Assembly (NCBI GenBank): GCA_035362935.1
Contig: DAOSEC010000032.1
Location: 1 to 10,459 of the forward strand
Direction: 5' to 3'
DNA length: 10,459 bases
From: DAOSEC01 sp035362935
Lineage (GTDB): Bacteria; Bacillota_I; Bacilli_A; ML615J-28; CAG-313
Shown here one piece after another: positions 1-7,700 of the stretch (within the stretch, counting starts at the first letter, position 1; the number at the start of each line of letters is the position of its first letter). The notes below the pieces were generated by a model. The model worked only from the letters and a program-made list of their open reading frames with translations. It was not told where the DNA came from and made no database searches. The position numbers and the translations under genes were made by a program.

Positions 1-30
1 AAAGATATGTAAGCAAACGTGAGTATCCAG

Positions 31-60
31 AAAAAAGCCCTTCTCACGGGTGAGAAGAGC
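31..60 (-). terminator. Rho-independent terminator closing the minus-strand gene series
   Basis: Read on the minus strand, a GC-rich hairpin with stem CTTCTCAC/GTGAGAAG and a very short loop, plus partial outer pairing through GC/GC, is followed directly by six T residues. This is the classic intrinsic terminator form. It lies about 185 bases beyond the stop of the HEPN-like gene and just past the decayed metallopeptidase tail, so it would end transcripts of the leftward genes. Confidence 0.8.
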
Positions 61-137
61 GTTTCATAGTAATATTGGTGACCCGTAAAAGTCAAAGTAT
101 TAATAAGTATCAAATCGTGTGCAAGTATATGCAATAA

Positions 138-235
138 CTATACTTTTGTTACCTCTTCTTTAATTGCTTCTGATATCTTCAGTTTCACAATCAACAATTC
201 TTTCATTTGATTGTATAGAAAAAATCATATCTAGA
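138..235 (-). pseudogene. Decayed 3' tail of the HExxH metallopeptidase-like gene (copy A)
   Basis: Bases 163-217 align without gaps to 1432-1486, the 3' end of the intact metallopeptidase-like gene, with 45 of 55 positions equal by hand count. In the matching frame it reads YNQMKELLIVKLKISEAIKE and ends at a TAG at 138-140. The intact gene has YYQMKELFNVEVKIPEEIKE at the same place. Upstream the frame meets a TGA and small indels, and resemblance fades near 235, next to the stop of the HEPN-like gene. No catalytic HExxH part is present. The fragment is therefore a gene remnant, not a working gene. Confidence 0.75.
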
Positions 236-245
236 CTTCTATCTA

Positions 246-1052
246 TTATGATGTTTGATAATATTCCTTAAAGGTGTCAGTAATAGCTGTTTGAATTTTA
301 ATCATTTCTTGCTCAGAAATGGGAATTTTTTCATTGTACTTCTCATAAACGACAACTTTTAGAATCAATTCTACGAATTCACTTAGTCCGCCATTTAGGA
401 TTAGATTACCATTTTTTTCAATATTAATATTATCAAAATCAACAAGATGATATTGATTAATCTTGATGAAATTAAGAATAAAATCTTCTATAAATCTAAA
501 AACTGAAAATAGATCATAATAGTTAAGAAGTGAAGTATCTGCATTATGATCGATATGAGCAAATAACTCTTTTCTTAACTCTAAGAGTCTTTCAATTGAT
601 TTCTTGTGTTTTTTCTTTTCTTCTGTATATTTAGCTATAATATTTATGTTTTGCTTATAATTCTTTTGAGAAACTAAAGATATATCTGATAGACTAGAGT
701 TATTTGAAATCTCATTATAACAATTTTTAATTTCTTTTATAATATTTTGGATGTTAAATCCTTTACTATTCTCAGCAAGCAAATTTGATAGTTCAACATG
801 TGTAAATGACATATTGATGTGCTTTAAGCTCGAATATCTCATTTGTAAATGTTGATTTTTTACATTGCTTATGTTTTCTGTCGAATGGAACAGAGTTGCG
901 TAGGAGTAATAGTTAGCTAAAGCATATCTAATAGCTTGAACTCTTTGCAAAATTATTGATAGTTTACTTAAGAAAGTGAGTTCTTCTGTGATTTCTTCCA
1001 CTATAATTCCGTTTTTTTTAAACTGTTTAAACATGTTCTCGTGAATTTTCAT
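246..1052 (-). CDS. HEPN-like protein (AbiU2-like), possible ribonuclease
   Basis: A mostly helical, soluble, lysine-rich protein of about 268 residues. Near the middle it has LRKELFAHID, an R-x5-H arrangement followed by Asp. This resembles the RX4-6H motif of HEPN ribonucleases and the 'RNKxxAHxD' signature of AbiU2-type HEPN proteins. HEPN domains often act as RNases in abortive infection and toxin-antitoxin systems; applying that here is inference from one motif and the helical make-up. No nucleotidyltransferase or other partner domain is seen. The start at 1052 follows a GGTGG purine stretch. An in-frame ATG at 1091 would add 13 residues but has no clear ribosome site. It is the last intact gene before the terminator at 31-60 and follows the small membrane-protein gene with a gap of about 60 bases. 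Base composition is strongly AT-rich. Confidence 0.65.
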   Translation of the reverse strand: MKIHENMFKQFKKNGIIVEEITEELTFLSKLSIILQRVQAIRYALANYYSYATLFHSTENISNVKNQHLQMRYSSLKHINMSFTHVELSNLLAENSKGFNIQNIIKEIKNCYNEISNNSSLSDISLVSQKNYKQNINIIAKYTEEKKKHKKSIERLLELRKELFAHIDHNADTSLLNYYDLFSVFRFIEDFILNFIKINQYHLVDFDNINIEKNGNLILNGGLSEFVELILKVVVYEKYNEKIPISEQEMIKIQTAITDTFKEYYQTS

Positions 1053-1116
1053 AAAACCACCGCCATCCTTCTTTGATCTAGATTCAAACATAATCTTGTT
1101 ATGATGTATCTAGTTT

Positions 1117-1377
1117 TTAGTTCTTCAAAAATAAAAATGAGATGACTAAAAGAATAATATTTGTTAATATCCAAAAAAATTCTCCTATACTTTCTTTCAC
1201 AATAAAGAGTACTAAGGATGTTGGGATTTCAAAAAGTGCTTTGATAGCTGCGAAAATATTGTATGTGTTTGATCCATCTTTTGGAAACAACATCAAAATA
1301 ATCATTAGGTATGGTATTAAATTAGCAATACATAAAATGAAAACTGTAATGATGATACCTCGAACAACTTTTTCCAT
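1117..1377 (-). CDS. Small multi-pass membrane protein of unknown function
   Basis: A hydrophobic protein of about 86 residues with two or three probable membrane segments: one near the N-terminus rich in Ile, Val and Leu, a possible middle one, and a C-terminal one ending in FLFLKN. A short polar loop (PKDGSNTYN) separates the first two. A start at 1377 is preferred because GGAG lies six bases upstream. ATGs at 1380 and 1389 are in frame but have poorer or no ribosome sites. The gene begins within 20 bases of the metallopeptidase-like gene's stop, so the two are almost certainly co-transcribed. Its role may be tied to that protein, as an anchor or target, but nothing in the sequence proves this. 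No family is recognised. Confidence 0.7.
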   Translation of the reverse strand: MEKVVRGIIITVFILCIANLIPYLMIILMLFPKDGSNTYNIFAAIKALFEIPTSLVLFIVKESIGEFFWILTNIILLVISFLFLKN

Positions 1378-1394
1378 CATTTTCTCCATCTAAA

Positions 1395-1889
1395 CTATGT
1401 TCTGTTTAATTTTGCCTTTATAAATTCTTTTATTTCTTCTGGGATCTTCACTTCCACATTAAACAACTCTTTCATTTGATAGTATGCAAAAGCAATCGCA
1501 TCAATCTCGATGGCTTGTTTTAGATATGACTCATCATACTTTGAATCATTCGTGTTTGATGGTTTGTTGTATCCTTCAAATTTACTCTTCCATATCTTGA
1601 TGGTCTCTTCATCTTCGATTGAGTTTGTTTTTATACAGTGATATTGATATGCATGTCTGGTCTCATGGAAACATGTCACGATGATCTCTAGTTCATCTAC
1701 TTGTGCAGCCCAATCCTCATTGAATACGATTGAATGGGTTGACTTATGGTAGAAACTAGAGATATTTGGATTTGAAAAGTCAGTTGATTTGTTGAAATAT
1801 ATATTTGGCTCTTTGATTTGTAAGATCTTGGATGCTGCTTGGATACCAATTGTTACAGTATTAAGTATCTTGTTTTGCTTAGATGTCAT
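1395..1889 (-). CDS. HExxH zinc-metallopeptidase-like protein
   Basis: About 164 residues. The motif CFHETRHAYQ (HETRH about residues 75-79) has the HExxH zinc-binding and catalytic form of gluzincin peptidases. Further on, EIDAIAFAYYQ (about 128-138) resembles the downstream acidic 'E-x-D/E-A-x-x-FA' ligand helix seen in ImmA/IrrE-like and related peptidases. There is no signal peptide or membrane segment, so it should be cytoplasmic. The exact family is not recognised. The chosen ATG at 1889 overlaps the end of the GIY-YIG gene by 11 bases, implying translational coupling. A TTG at 1913 is an alternative start. A perfect 7-bp hairpin at 1888-1905 covers the start of the ATG. The 3' end of this gene recurs as decayed copies at 138-235 and 3,564-3,665. 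Substrate unknown; peptidase activity is inferred from the motif. Confidence 0.75.
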   Translation of the reverse strand: MTSKQNKILNTVTIGIQAASKILQIKEPNIYFNKSTDFSNPNISSFYHKSTHSIVFNEDWAAQVDELEIIVTCFHETRHAYQYHCIKTNSIEDEETIKIWKSKFEGYNKPSNTNDSKYDESYLKQAIEIDAIAFAYYQMKELFNVEVKIPEEIKEFIKAKLNRT

Positions 1890-2526
1890 CGTGGTTATCC
1901 ACGATTTTCTCAATTGTATTTAATTTTCTGCCCTTGAACTCAAAGTATGCAGGACCTTGATATGATCCAGATGCACTCACTTGGTTTCTGCGAATATATA
2001 ATTCTCTTGTTAGACCTGAAAGATACCACAATTTGCCTTCAAAAAGAACTTGTCTGCTATTAGCAACTATTGCTGTGATAGTATGGTCATCGATGAATGT
2101 GACTTGATCTCCATCTTTTAGACCTCTCTTATAAAAATCAAATTGCTCTCCTTTGGTTCTCTTTCCTTTAGATGTGTTGGATTCAACCTCGACATTATCA
2201 CCAAAGAGTTCAACCTCAGCTTCATCACCAAGAAGATCCTTGATATCAGAGAGTATCTCATATGCCTTTTCAGGAGCAATGTTAAAGAACTCTCTGCTCT
2301 TGTTGATGCGAAGATCAGAGATTCTGTCGATGCTGCGATGAATCATACGTTCAGCTTCATTGAATTTTTCAGTTTTTAATGTTGCGTAGATTTCATAGGG
2401 TAGAGGTACTGCTGTGTTGAAGAGTTCTTTACTTCTCACATCTGGTACCCTTTTACTTTTTCCTATTTTTACCCAGTCTTCTTTGAAACTAGGGTTTGTT
2501 AATACATAAACATATCCTTTGTCCAT
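1879..2526 (-). CDS. GIY-YIG (T5orf172/MUG113) nuclease-like protein with RAMA/DUF4357-like C-terminus
   Basis: About 215 residues in two parts. Residues 4-95 fit the T5orf172 branch of the GIY-YIG nuclease fold: GYVYVLTNPSF, then WVKIGKS, an Arg-rich helix, AERMIHRSID and a closing SREFF, which should supply the catalytic glutamate. After a charged linker (about 105-130), residues 131-202 hold GLKDGDQVTF, LFEGKLWYLSGLT and SYQGPAYFEFKG. This pattern recalls RAMA or DUF4357 domains found with restriction and DNA-modification proteins. It is probably a DNA endonuclease of a mobile element or defence module; the target is unknown. The ATG at 2526 is nine bases after a strong AAAGGAG. A TTG one codon upstream is also possible. 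A candidate promoter precedes it. Its end overlaps the metallopeptidase-like gene. Confidence 0.8.
   Translation of the reverse strand: MDKGYVYVLTNPSFKEDWVKIGKSKRVPDVRSKELFNTAVPLPYEIYATLKTEKFNEAERMIHRSIDRISDLRINKSREFFNIAPEKAYEILSDIKDLLGDEAEVELFGDNVEVESNTSKGKRTKGEQFDFYKRGLKDGDQVTFIDDHTITAIVANSRQVLFEGKLWYLSGLTRELYIRRNQVSASGSYQGPAYFEFKGRKLNTIEKIVDNHDDI
1888..1905 (-). promoter_or_regulatory. Hairpin over the start of the metallopeptidase-like gene
   Basis: The minus strand reads ATCGTGG-ATAA-CCACGAT, a perfect 7-bp stem with a four-base loop. The last two stem bases are the A and T of the ATG at 1889. In mRNA it could block initiation until ribosomes finishing the upstream GIY-YIG gene melt it, making translation coupled. 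This is inference from structure. The stem also codes for the end of the upstream protein. Confidence 0.35.
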
Positions 2527-2547
2527 CAACCGATTCTCCTTTAAAAA

Positions 2548-2582
2548 ATTATATTACATATGATTCCAATTGCACACTAAAC
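2548..2582 (-). promoter_or_regulatory. Candidate sigma-70/A promoter for the GIY-YIG gene unit
   Basis: A perfect TATAAT lies at 2548-2553 on the minus strand, about 20 bases before the start codon region and just before the AAAGGAG ribosome site. The -35 region at 17-base spacing is weak (TGTGCA-like). The stretch between the membrane gene stop and this gene is 90 bases and AT-rich, the one clear break in the leftward series. It would drive the GIY-YIG, peptidase, small membrane and perhaps HEPN genes with a very short leader. Confidence 0.4.
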
Positions 2583-2616
2583 GATACTTATACTTAAGGC
2601 TACTATAGTTTTTAAT

Positions 2617-3012
2617 TTAAAACAATGAAATCCAATATGCTATCCAAAGAAGAAAGTTAGTTGTTAGCAAAATGCCTCCATATATAATTAATCTTGCAAT
2701 CCAATGCTCCCCCGATCTAATTCCTGCTCGAAAATCTCCGTCACCTTTTATTCCGTGAGCACCAATTAATATGTACGCCTTCTTATATGAAATATGTCCA
2801 ATTATTTCAGTAAAAAAATAGGTTGCAAGATACCAAAAAACTGGGTCATTATCGAAAAATGGATTTCGAATTTCTAACTTATATACTGTGTATTGGAATA
2901 TAAGATAGAACAGGGTGCTTGATATCCCATAAAAAACATATTTCCGATGTTTTCTTCTATTTGTATGCTTATTTTTTCCATGATATCTTTTTCTATTACT
3001 AAAATGTGTCAT
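2617..3012 (-). CDS. Membrane protein with basic N-terminal tail, unknown function
   Basis: 131 residues. The first 24 are strongly basic (FSNRKRYHGKNKHTNRRKHRK). Probable membrane segments follow at about 25-45, 57-75 and 105-130. The loop between the last two holds a conserved-looking polar patch, GAHGIKGDGDFRAGIRSGEHW, here paraphrased as a Gly-, Asp- and Arg-rich stretch at about 84-104. By the positive-inside rule the N-terminus should face the cytoplasm. The start codon overlaps the stop of the 177-residue membrane protein as ATGA, so the two are translationally coupled and likely act together. No family is recognised. Placement within a defence-type island makes an effector or sensor role possible but unproven. 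Confidence 0.7.
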   Translation of the reverse strand: MTHFSNRKRYHGKNKHTNRRKHRKYVFYGISSTLFYLIFQYTVYKLEIRNPFFDNDPVFWYLATYFFTEIIGHISYKKAYILIGAHGIKGDGDFRAGIRSGEHWIARLIIYGGILLTTNFLLWIAYWISLF

Positions 3013-3542
3013 CTTAGAATTCTATAAATTAAAAATTTTAATAAGCCCAAACCCAGAACAACACCACTAAGGACTAATATTGCTTCATTTGTCCATAAAT
3101 ATGATTCTAGTGCTCCTTTATACTCATAATTAATGAAAGCGAATAGTAAGTGAATAAATCCCATGATAACAACTAATATAAGCATTACTGTTCTATATTT
3201 AATGATAGATGAGGGGGTTTCCAAAGTTCCCAGAGCCATTCTACTCATACCAGCTCTTCTATATGTGTTGAAATGCTTAATAGTACGAATAACTGATGGT
3301 AACGAAAATACCCATCCAACTAGTGCATGAGAAATTGATAATAAATGTAATAACCCAATCGAAATCCCTACCCATACTCCAAACATTCTGATACTAGTAA
3401 TAAATATAATTAGATGAAAAAAAGTGCTGCATAAAATAACACCTCTATGAAATGGTATTTCTATCTCACTCTGTTCTTTTGCTAACTGAAACCATATTTC
3501 AGTTCCAAAAAAATAAATAACTAAAAATATAAGTTCAAACAT
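3009..3542 (-). CDS. Polytopic membrane protein, partner of the next membrane gene
   Basis: 177 residues with about five hydrophobic stretches, near 1-20, 33-50, 55-82, 117-138 and 152-173. A hydrophilic basic loop (about 85-116, with HFNTYRRAGMSRM) lies between the third and fourth and should be cytoplasmic. The ATG is preceded by AAAGGAG at good spacing. Its TGA stop overlaps the ATG of the 131-residue membrane gene, an ATGA junction typical of subunits made together. Upstream lies the decayed metallopeptidase tail at 3,564-3,757 and no clear promoter. The family is not recognised and no transporter or enzyme motif is visible. Confidence 0.75.
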   Translation of the reverse strand: MFELIFLVIYFFGTEIWFQLAKEQSEIEIPFHRGVILCSTFFHLIIFITSIRMFGVWVGISIGLLHLLSISHALVGWVFSLPSVIRTIKHFNTYRRAGMSRMALGTLETPSSIIKYRTVMLILVVIMGFIHLLFAFINYEYKGALESYLWTNEAILVLSGVVLGLGLLKFLIYRILR

Positions 3543-3563
3543 ATGTTCTCCTTTTTTTCATTA

Positions 3564-3757
3564 TTAAACACATAGTACTTTTTGATTTATATCATTTAAT
3601 GTTTTCACTTCTACATTAAATTAATCTTTGATTTTATTAGTGTCAAGGCAATCTCATCTATCTCAACATTGGTTGAGTGATTTCTGTTTAGTTTCTCGAG
3701 TTTATCAAATACATAGAAAACTTTATCATTGATGAAATTATGAGGTACAACCCACAT
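3564..3757 (-). pseudogene. Decayed 3' part of the HExxH metallopeptidase-like gene (copy B)
   Basis: Bases about 3604-3665 align to 1447-1509 of the intact gene with a one-base gap and roughly three quarters of positions equal. One frame reads VEIDEIAL, matching IEIDAIAF, and stops at a TAG at 3611. After a one-base frameshift the reading continues FNVEVKTLNDINQKVLCV to a TAA at 3564, matching FNVEVKIPEEIKEFIKAKLN of the intact gene. An open stretch from an ATG at 3757 (MWVVPHNFINDK onwards, 48 codons) runs into this tail but lacks any HExxH motif and has no strong ribosome site. It fills most of the 274-base gap between the membrane gene and the DUF3800 gene. A real short ORF here is possible but unlikely. 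Confidence 0.65.
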
Positions 3758-3816
3758 CTTCACTTGAACCCTATTTTAATGTTTTTTATATGCTTTTCGT
3801 CTTGTTAACTTTATCC

Positions 3817-4497
3817 TTATTTGTTATACATAGTGTTAACTTCATTTGGAAATATATGTACCAAATCAGGTTTTAAGATTTTTATTTTAGTATTGTCTTT
3901 TAATTTATCGGGTTTTTTTCCCGTTAGTTTGGGTATTCCCGCAATCAAATCTGCGATTTGTAAAAAGTAATAACTTTTTGAATCTGCCATATCTAGACTT
4001 ATTACACCTGCAATATGGTTTTTTAGCCATGTCTTAAAGTTTTCTTCTTCAACTTTATCTAGTGATACATTATCTAGCAATAACTTGTATTGATCATCTA
4101 CATCAATGAGGTTACTTCTTTTCATATCTTGCAACATCCATTCAATAACTTTATTATACTTAAAACTCTTTTTCGAATAGAATTGCATGATGGACGACGA
4201 TTTGGTATCGATGATATAGATAAATGATTTTATGTGTTCGCATTCTTTAATGTAAGTCAATATTGAACCATATATCAAATTATGATCATTTTTTGAGTTC
4301 GTCATTTTTGATGATTTAAACTCATCAATCTTCAAAATATCCAAATATTCTTTTAGAATAGGAACTAATTTACTTTTTATTACTTCTAAATGTGTATAAT
4401 CATAAATTATACCGCCCAGTGTAAAGTATCTATCTTTATCTTCTTTTGAATCAATAACTCCTGACTCATCAATTATAATCACCTTATATTTTTCCAT
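3817..4497 (-). CDS. DUF3800 domain protein, RNase H-like fold expected
   Basis: 226 residues covering the whole DUF3800 pattern. IIIDESG (Asp10, Glu11) is followed by a YFTLGGII strand, IYIIDTK (Asp97), LLLDN (Asp142) and, near the end, LDMADSKSYYFLQIADLIAG (Asp169, Asp183). DUF3800 proteins are thought to have an RNase H-like fold with acidic metal-binding residues, and they are common beside defence and mobile genes. Their activity is poorly known. All expected acidic positions are kept, so it should be active. It starts 10 bases after the 86-residue gene, with only a weak ribosome site (AAGTGA) at the upstream stop, so it is likely translated by coupling. It is probably the last gene of the hsd operon. 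Confidence 0.85.
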   Translation of the reverse strand: MEKYKVIIIDESGVIDSKEDKDRYFTLGGIIYDYTHLEVIKSKLVPILKEYLDILKIDEFKSSKMTNSKNDHNLIYGSILTYIKECEHIKSFIYIIDTKSSSIMQFYSKKSFKYNKVIEWMLQDMKRSNLIDVDDQYKLLLDNVSLDKVEEENFKTWLKNHIAGVISLDMADSKSYYFLQIADLIAGIPKLTGKKPDKLKDNTKIKILKPDLVHIFPNEVNTMYNK

Positions 4498-4507
4498 GGG
4501 GATTCAC

Positions 4508-4768
4508 TTAGTCATATAAAATATGTGGATTCAGTTCTGATGGACTCTTCCAATTAATACCATAATCTCGTTTTAATACTTTCTTTTTAATTTGCCAAAG
4601 AACATGGCAAAACCCAGTACCCATATTAATTTCTTTTAATGATTTATTATCACAATCTGGATACCAACTATATTCTTTGCATATTTCTTTAACTATTTTT
4701 AGTTCAAGTTCATTCCATATTGCTTCAATCTTTTTTTCAACTTCTTCTTGATTATATTTTTTAGGCAT
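4508..4768 (-). CDS. Small conserved-looking protein of unknown function, hsdR-linked
   Basis: 86 residues, soluble, rich in Lys, Glu and Trp. Two predicted helices at the N-terminus (VEKKIEAIWNELELKIVKEI) precede a YSWYPDCDNKSL loop, then GTGFCHVLWQIKKKVL and an aromatic tail, GINWKSPSELNPHILYD. There are two cysteines but no paired zinc ligands. A GGAG site lies seven bases before the ATG, and only 18 bases separate it from the hsdR stop, with 10 bases to the DUF3800 gene, so all are in one operon. No family is recognised. The tight fit between hsdR and DUF3800 suggests a helper or partner of the DUF3800 protein; that is inference. Confidence 0.7.
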   Translation of the reverse strand: MPKKYNQEEVEKKIEAIWNELELKIVKEICKEYSWYPDCDNKSLKEINMGTGFCHVLWQIKKKVLKRDYGINWKSPSELNPHILYD

Positions 4769-4786
4769 TTTATTTCTCCATTACAT

Positions 4787-7700
4787 TTAAATTTGTTCTG
4801 ATGCCAACAACTCCGTTTGATCCATAATCAATTTAATAGATTTTTCATAGTTGTTAGGATCATTTGGATCATCAGGCGGATACTTATACTTTTTCAATAA
4901 TACTTTTATCTCGAATTTAATCTTAGCTCTTATACTGCTTCTTATATTCCAATCAATAGTTGTGCTTGATTTTATTTTTTGTGTTAACTCTATTGCTATT
5001 TGCTTCAGAACATCAATTCCCATCACTTCTTTTGCTGTCATGTTGGATGCTAGTGCTTCATAGAATGCATATTCATCTTCAGATAATCCAGTATCTTTTC
5101 CTGCTTGTTCTGCTTCTACAATTTCTTTAGCTAGTTTGATGAGTTCATCGATGACTTCAGCAGATGTAATGAGTCTTGCGTAGTACTTACCAAGAATGGT
5201 TTCGAGCATATCTGAGAATAGACGAGATTGAATGATCGTTTTTCTTGAAATCTGTCTGATGTTTCCTTTGATGAGTTTCTTAAGTAGTTCAATGGCAACA
5301 TTCTTTCTATTTGATGCTTTAATTTGATCTAAGAACTCATCTGAGAGTATCGATAGTTCAGGTCTCTTTAAACCCATCTCTGCTAAGACATCAATTACTT
5401 CGTTTGATTTTAATGAATCTGATATTAATTGATTGATCTCTTCATCGATATCTTGAATCGTTCTTACAGGTCCATCAACATCACTGAATTTGAGAACACC
5501 TGCTCGAATTGTTTTATAGAAACCAATTTCAACGTTGTGTTTTTCCGCTTCAAAGGTCGTTGCACAGAGTCCATACGCTTTGGATAGTTCAGAAATGGTT
5601 TTAAGTAGATTTTCCTTTAGTTCTTTAGGCAAACCTAAAACAAAGTCAATCGTTTCCATGATGACTTTGAGTTTTTCTGAGTTTTTCCCTGTGAAATAGA
5701 GCGAATAGTCCTGTTTATGGAGCAATTCTCTGATGACATCTAATTTTTCTAGGAGTATTTGAGCTGCAAGTGTCGTATCAACACCTGTTTGTTCTCTATC
5801 TTGATCCGTATAAACTTGAAGTGCTTCTTTGAGTTTAGCGGCGATACCAATATAGTCAACCACTAAACCCCCTTGTTTAGGACCAAACACACGGTTAACA
5901 CGTGCAATGGCTTGCATCAGGTTATGACCCTGCATCGGTTTATCAACATACATAGTATGTAAACTTGGAACGTCAAATCCGGTGAGCCACATATCTCTAA
6001 CGATCGCGATTTGAAGTTCATCGTTGTTGTCTTTCATACGTTTAGCAAGTGTTTCACGCTTTTGCTTATTGCCAACATGGACTTGCCATTCTTCTGGATC
6101 TGATGATGCACCAGTCATGACGACTTTGATTTTACCTTTCATCAAGTCATCTGAATGCCATTCGGGTCGTAACTTAACGATTTCATCGTAGAGTTCAACC
6201 GCAATGCGTCGACTCATCGTGACGATCATCGCTTTACCAACAGAAGTTTCCATTGCATCTTGACGTCTTTCAAAATGCTCTACAATATCTTTGGCAATCG
6301 TTTCAACTCTTGATTTCGCACCAACGACAGCTTCTAATCTTGCCCATTTACGTTTAATAATTTCTGAGACGGATGCTTCTTGGTCCTCTGTGATTGCATC
6401 ATAGTTTTCATCAATCAGTTCTTTTTGAACTTTGAAGTCTAGACGAGCAATTCTACTTTCATAATAGACTTTAACAGTTGTATGATCTTCAACTGCTCTT
6501 GACATGTCGTAGATATCGATATAATCACCAAAGACTGCTCTGGTGTTTTTATCGGTCAGTTCTATTGGCGTTCCAGTGAATCCAATATAGGATGCATTCG
6601 GTAATAAATCGCGCATGTATTTCGCAAACCCATATTTTTCATAGGCTTCTTCTTTGGTTTGAATAACCTTTGAGCTGAAACCATACTGACTTCGATGGGC
6701 TTCATCTGCTAATACGATGACATTCTTTCTATCAGTTAGGATGGATGTATCACTTGGATCTTCTGGTGAGAACTTTTGAATGGTGGTAAAGATGATACCA
6801 CCGGAATCCCTACCATTAAGGAGTTCTCGCAAGTGATTTCTTGATTCTGCTTGAGCAGGTATAGACCTTAATAAATCTTGAGATTTTGCAAAAGTGAGAT
6901 AGAGTTGATCATCTAAATCGTTTCTATCGGTGATGACCACAATCGTCGGATTGGATAGTTCTTGAGATAGCACAAGTTTTCCAGCATAAAAGACCATTGA
7001 TAGTGATTTTCCACTACCTTGTGTATGCCAGATGACACCGATTCTTCGATCTCCTGATTCACTGGTCGCTTCAATCGTTCGTTCAACGGCTGTGTTTACC
7101 GCATGATACTGATGATATCCTGCGATGATTTTGATATAGTCATTGTCATTCTTTTGAAATAGAATGAACTGTTTAAGAATGTCTAAAAAACGCTCTTTAT
7201 CAAACATACCTTTGATGAGTGTTTCTAATTGGGGGTAGCTCGTTGGAGCAATCACTTTTCCATCAATAGTTCTCCATGATGTATAGCGATCTTCAAGTGA
7301 TGTGATGGTTCCAACTTTTGCATGAAGACCATCACTAATCACATTAAAAGCATTATAAACGAAAAGACTTTGGATTGCTGATTGATAGTTTTTAATCTGT
7401 CTATATGCGTTCTTCAATGAAACATTCTCATCGGATGTAGTTTTGAGTTCAAAGACAACTAAGGGGATGCCGTTGACAAAGATGACCACATCAGGTCTTT
7501 TTTCTACTCTATTTTCAACGACTGTGAATTGATTGACTGCTAAGTAGTTGTTTCGATTAGGATGTTCAAAATCAAAGATCTTGAGCTGAGTATGTCTTAA
7601 TGTACCTTCTTTATCATGATATGAGACATTCACTCCATCTGTGATCATCTGATGAAAGACTCGATTGTTTTCGATGAGTGATACTTGTTTAGGAATCATG

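Noticed and set aside
60..135. tRNA or small RNA gene near the left edge
   Set aside because: No cloverleaf, acceptor pairing or promoter could be made out by reading.
123..145. Inverted repeat AAGTATA/TATACTT with a nine-base loop
   Set aside because: An AT-only weak stem without a convincing T-run on the minus strand; the strong terminator at 31-60 explains the end of transcription better.
1142..1393. Plus-strand open frame of 83 codons opposite the small membrane gene
   Set aside because: It is the antisense of a well-placed minus-strand gene, with no ribosome site or recognisable domain.
2143..2379. Plus-strand open frames opposite the GIY-YIG gene
   Set aside because: They overlap a clear GIY-YIG domain gene in antisense and have no domain features of their own.
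3750..3800. Possible fourth copy of the peptidase gene tail (shared AAGTGAAGAT and GCATA words)
   Set aside because: Only short words match and several indels are needed; this is not separable from chance in AT-rich DNA.
1..3816. Integron-like or CRISPR-like array
   Set aside because: There are no regularly spaced short repeats, no integrase or cas gene, and the repeated tails are gene-derived and too far apart.
4851..5063. Plus-strand open frame opposite the end of hsdR
   Set aside because: It is antisense to the conserved HsdR C-terminus and has no ribosome site.
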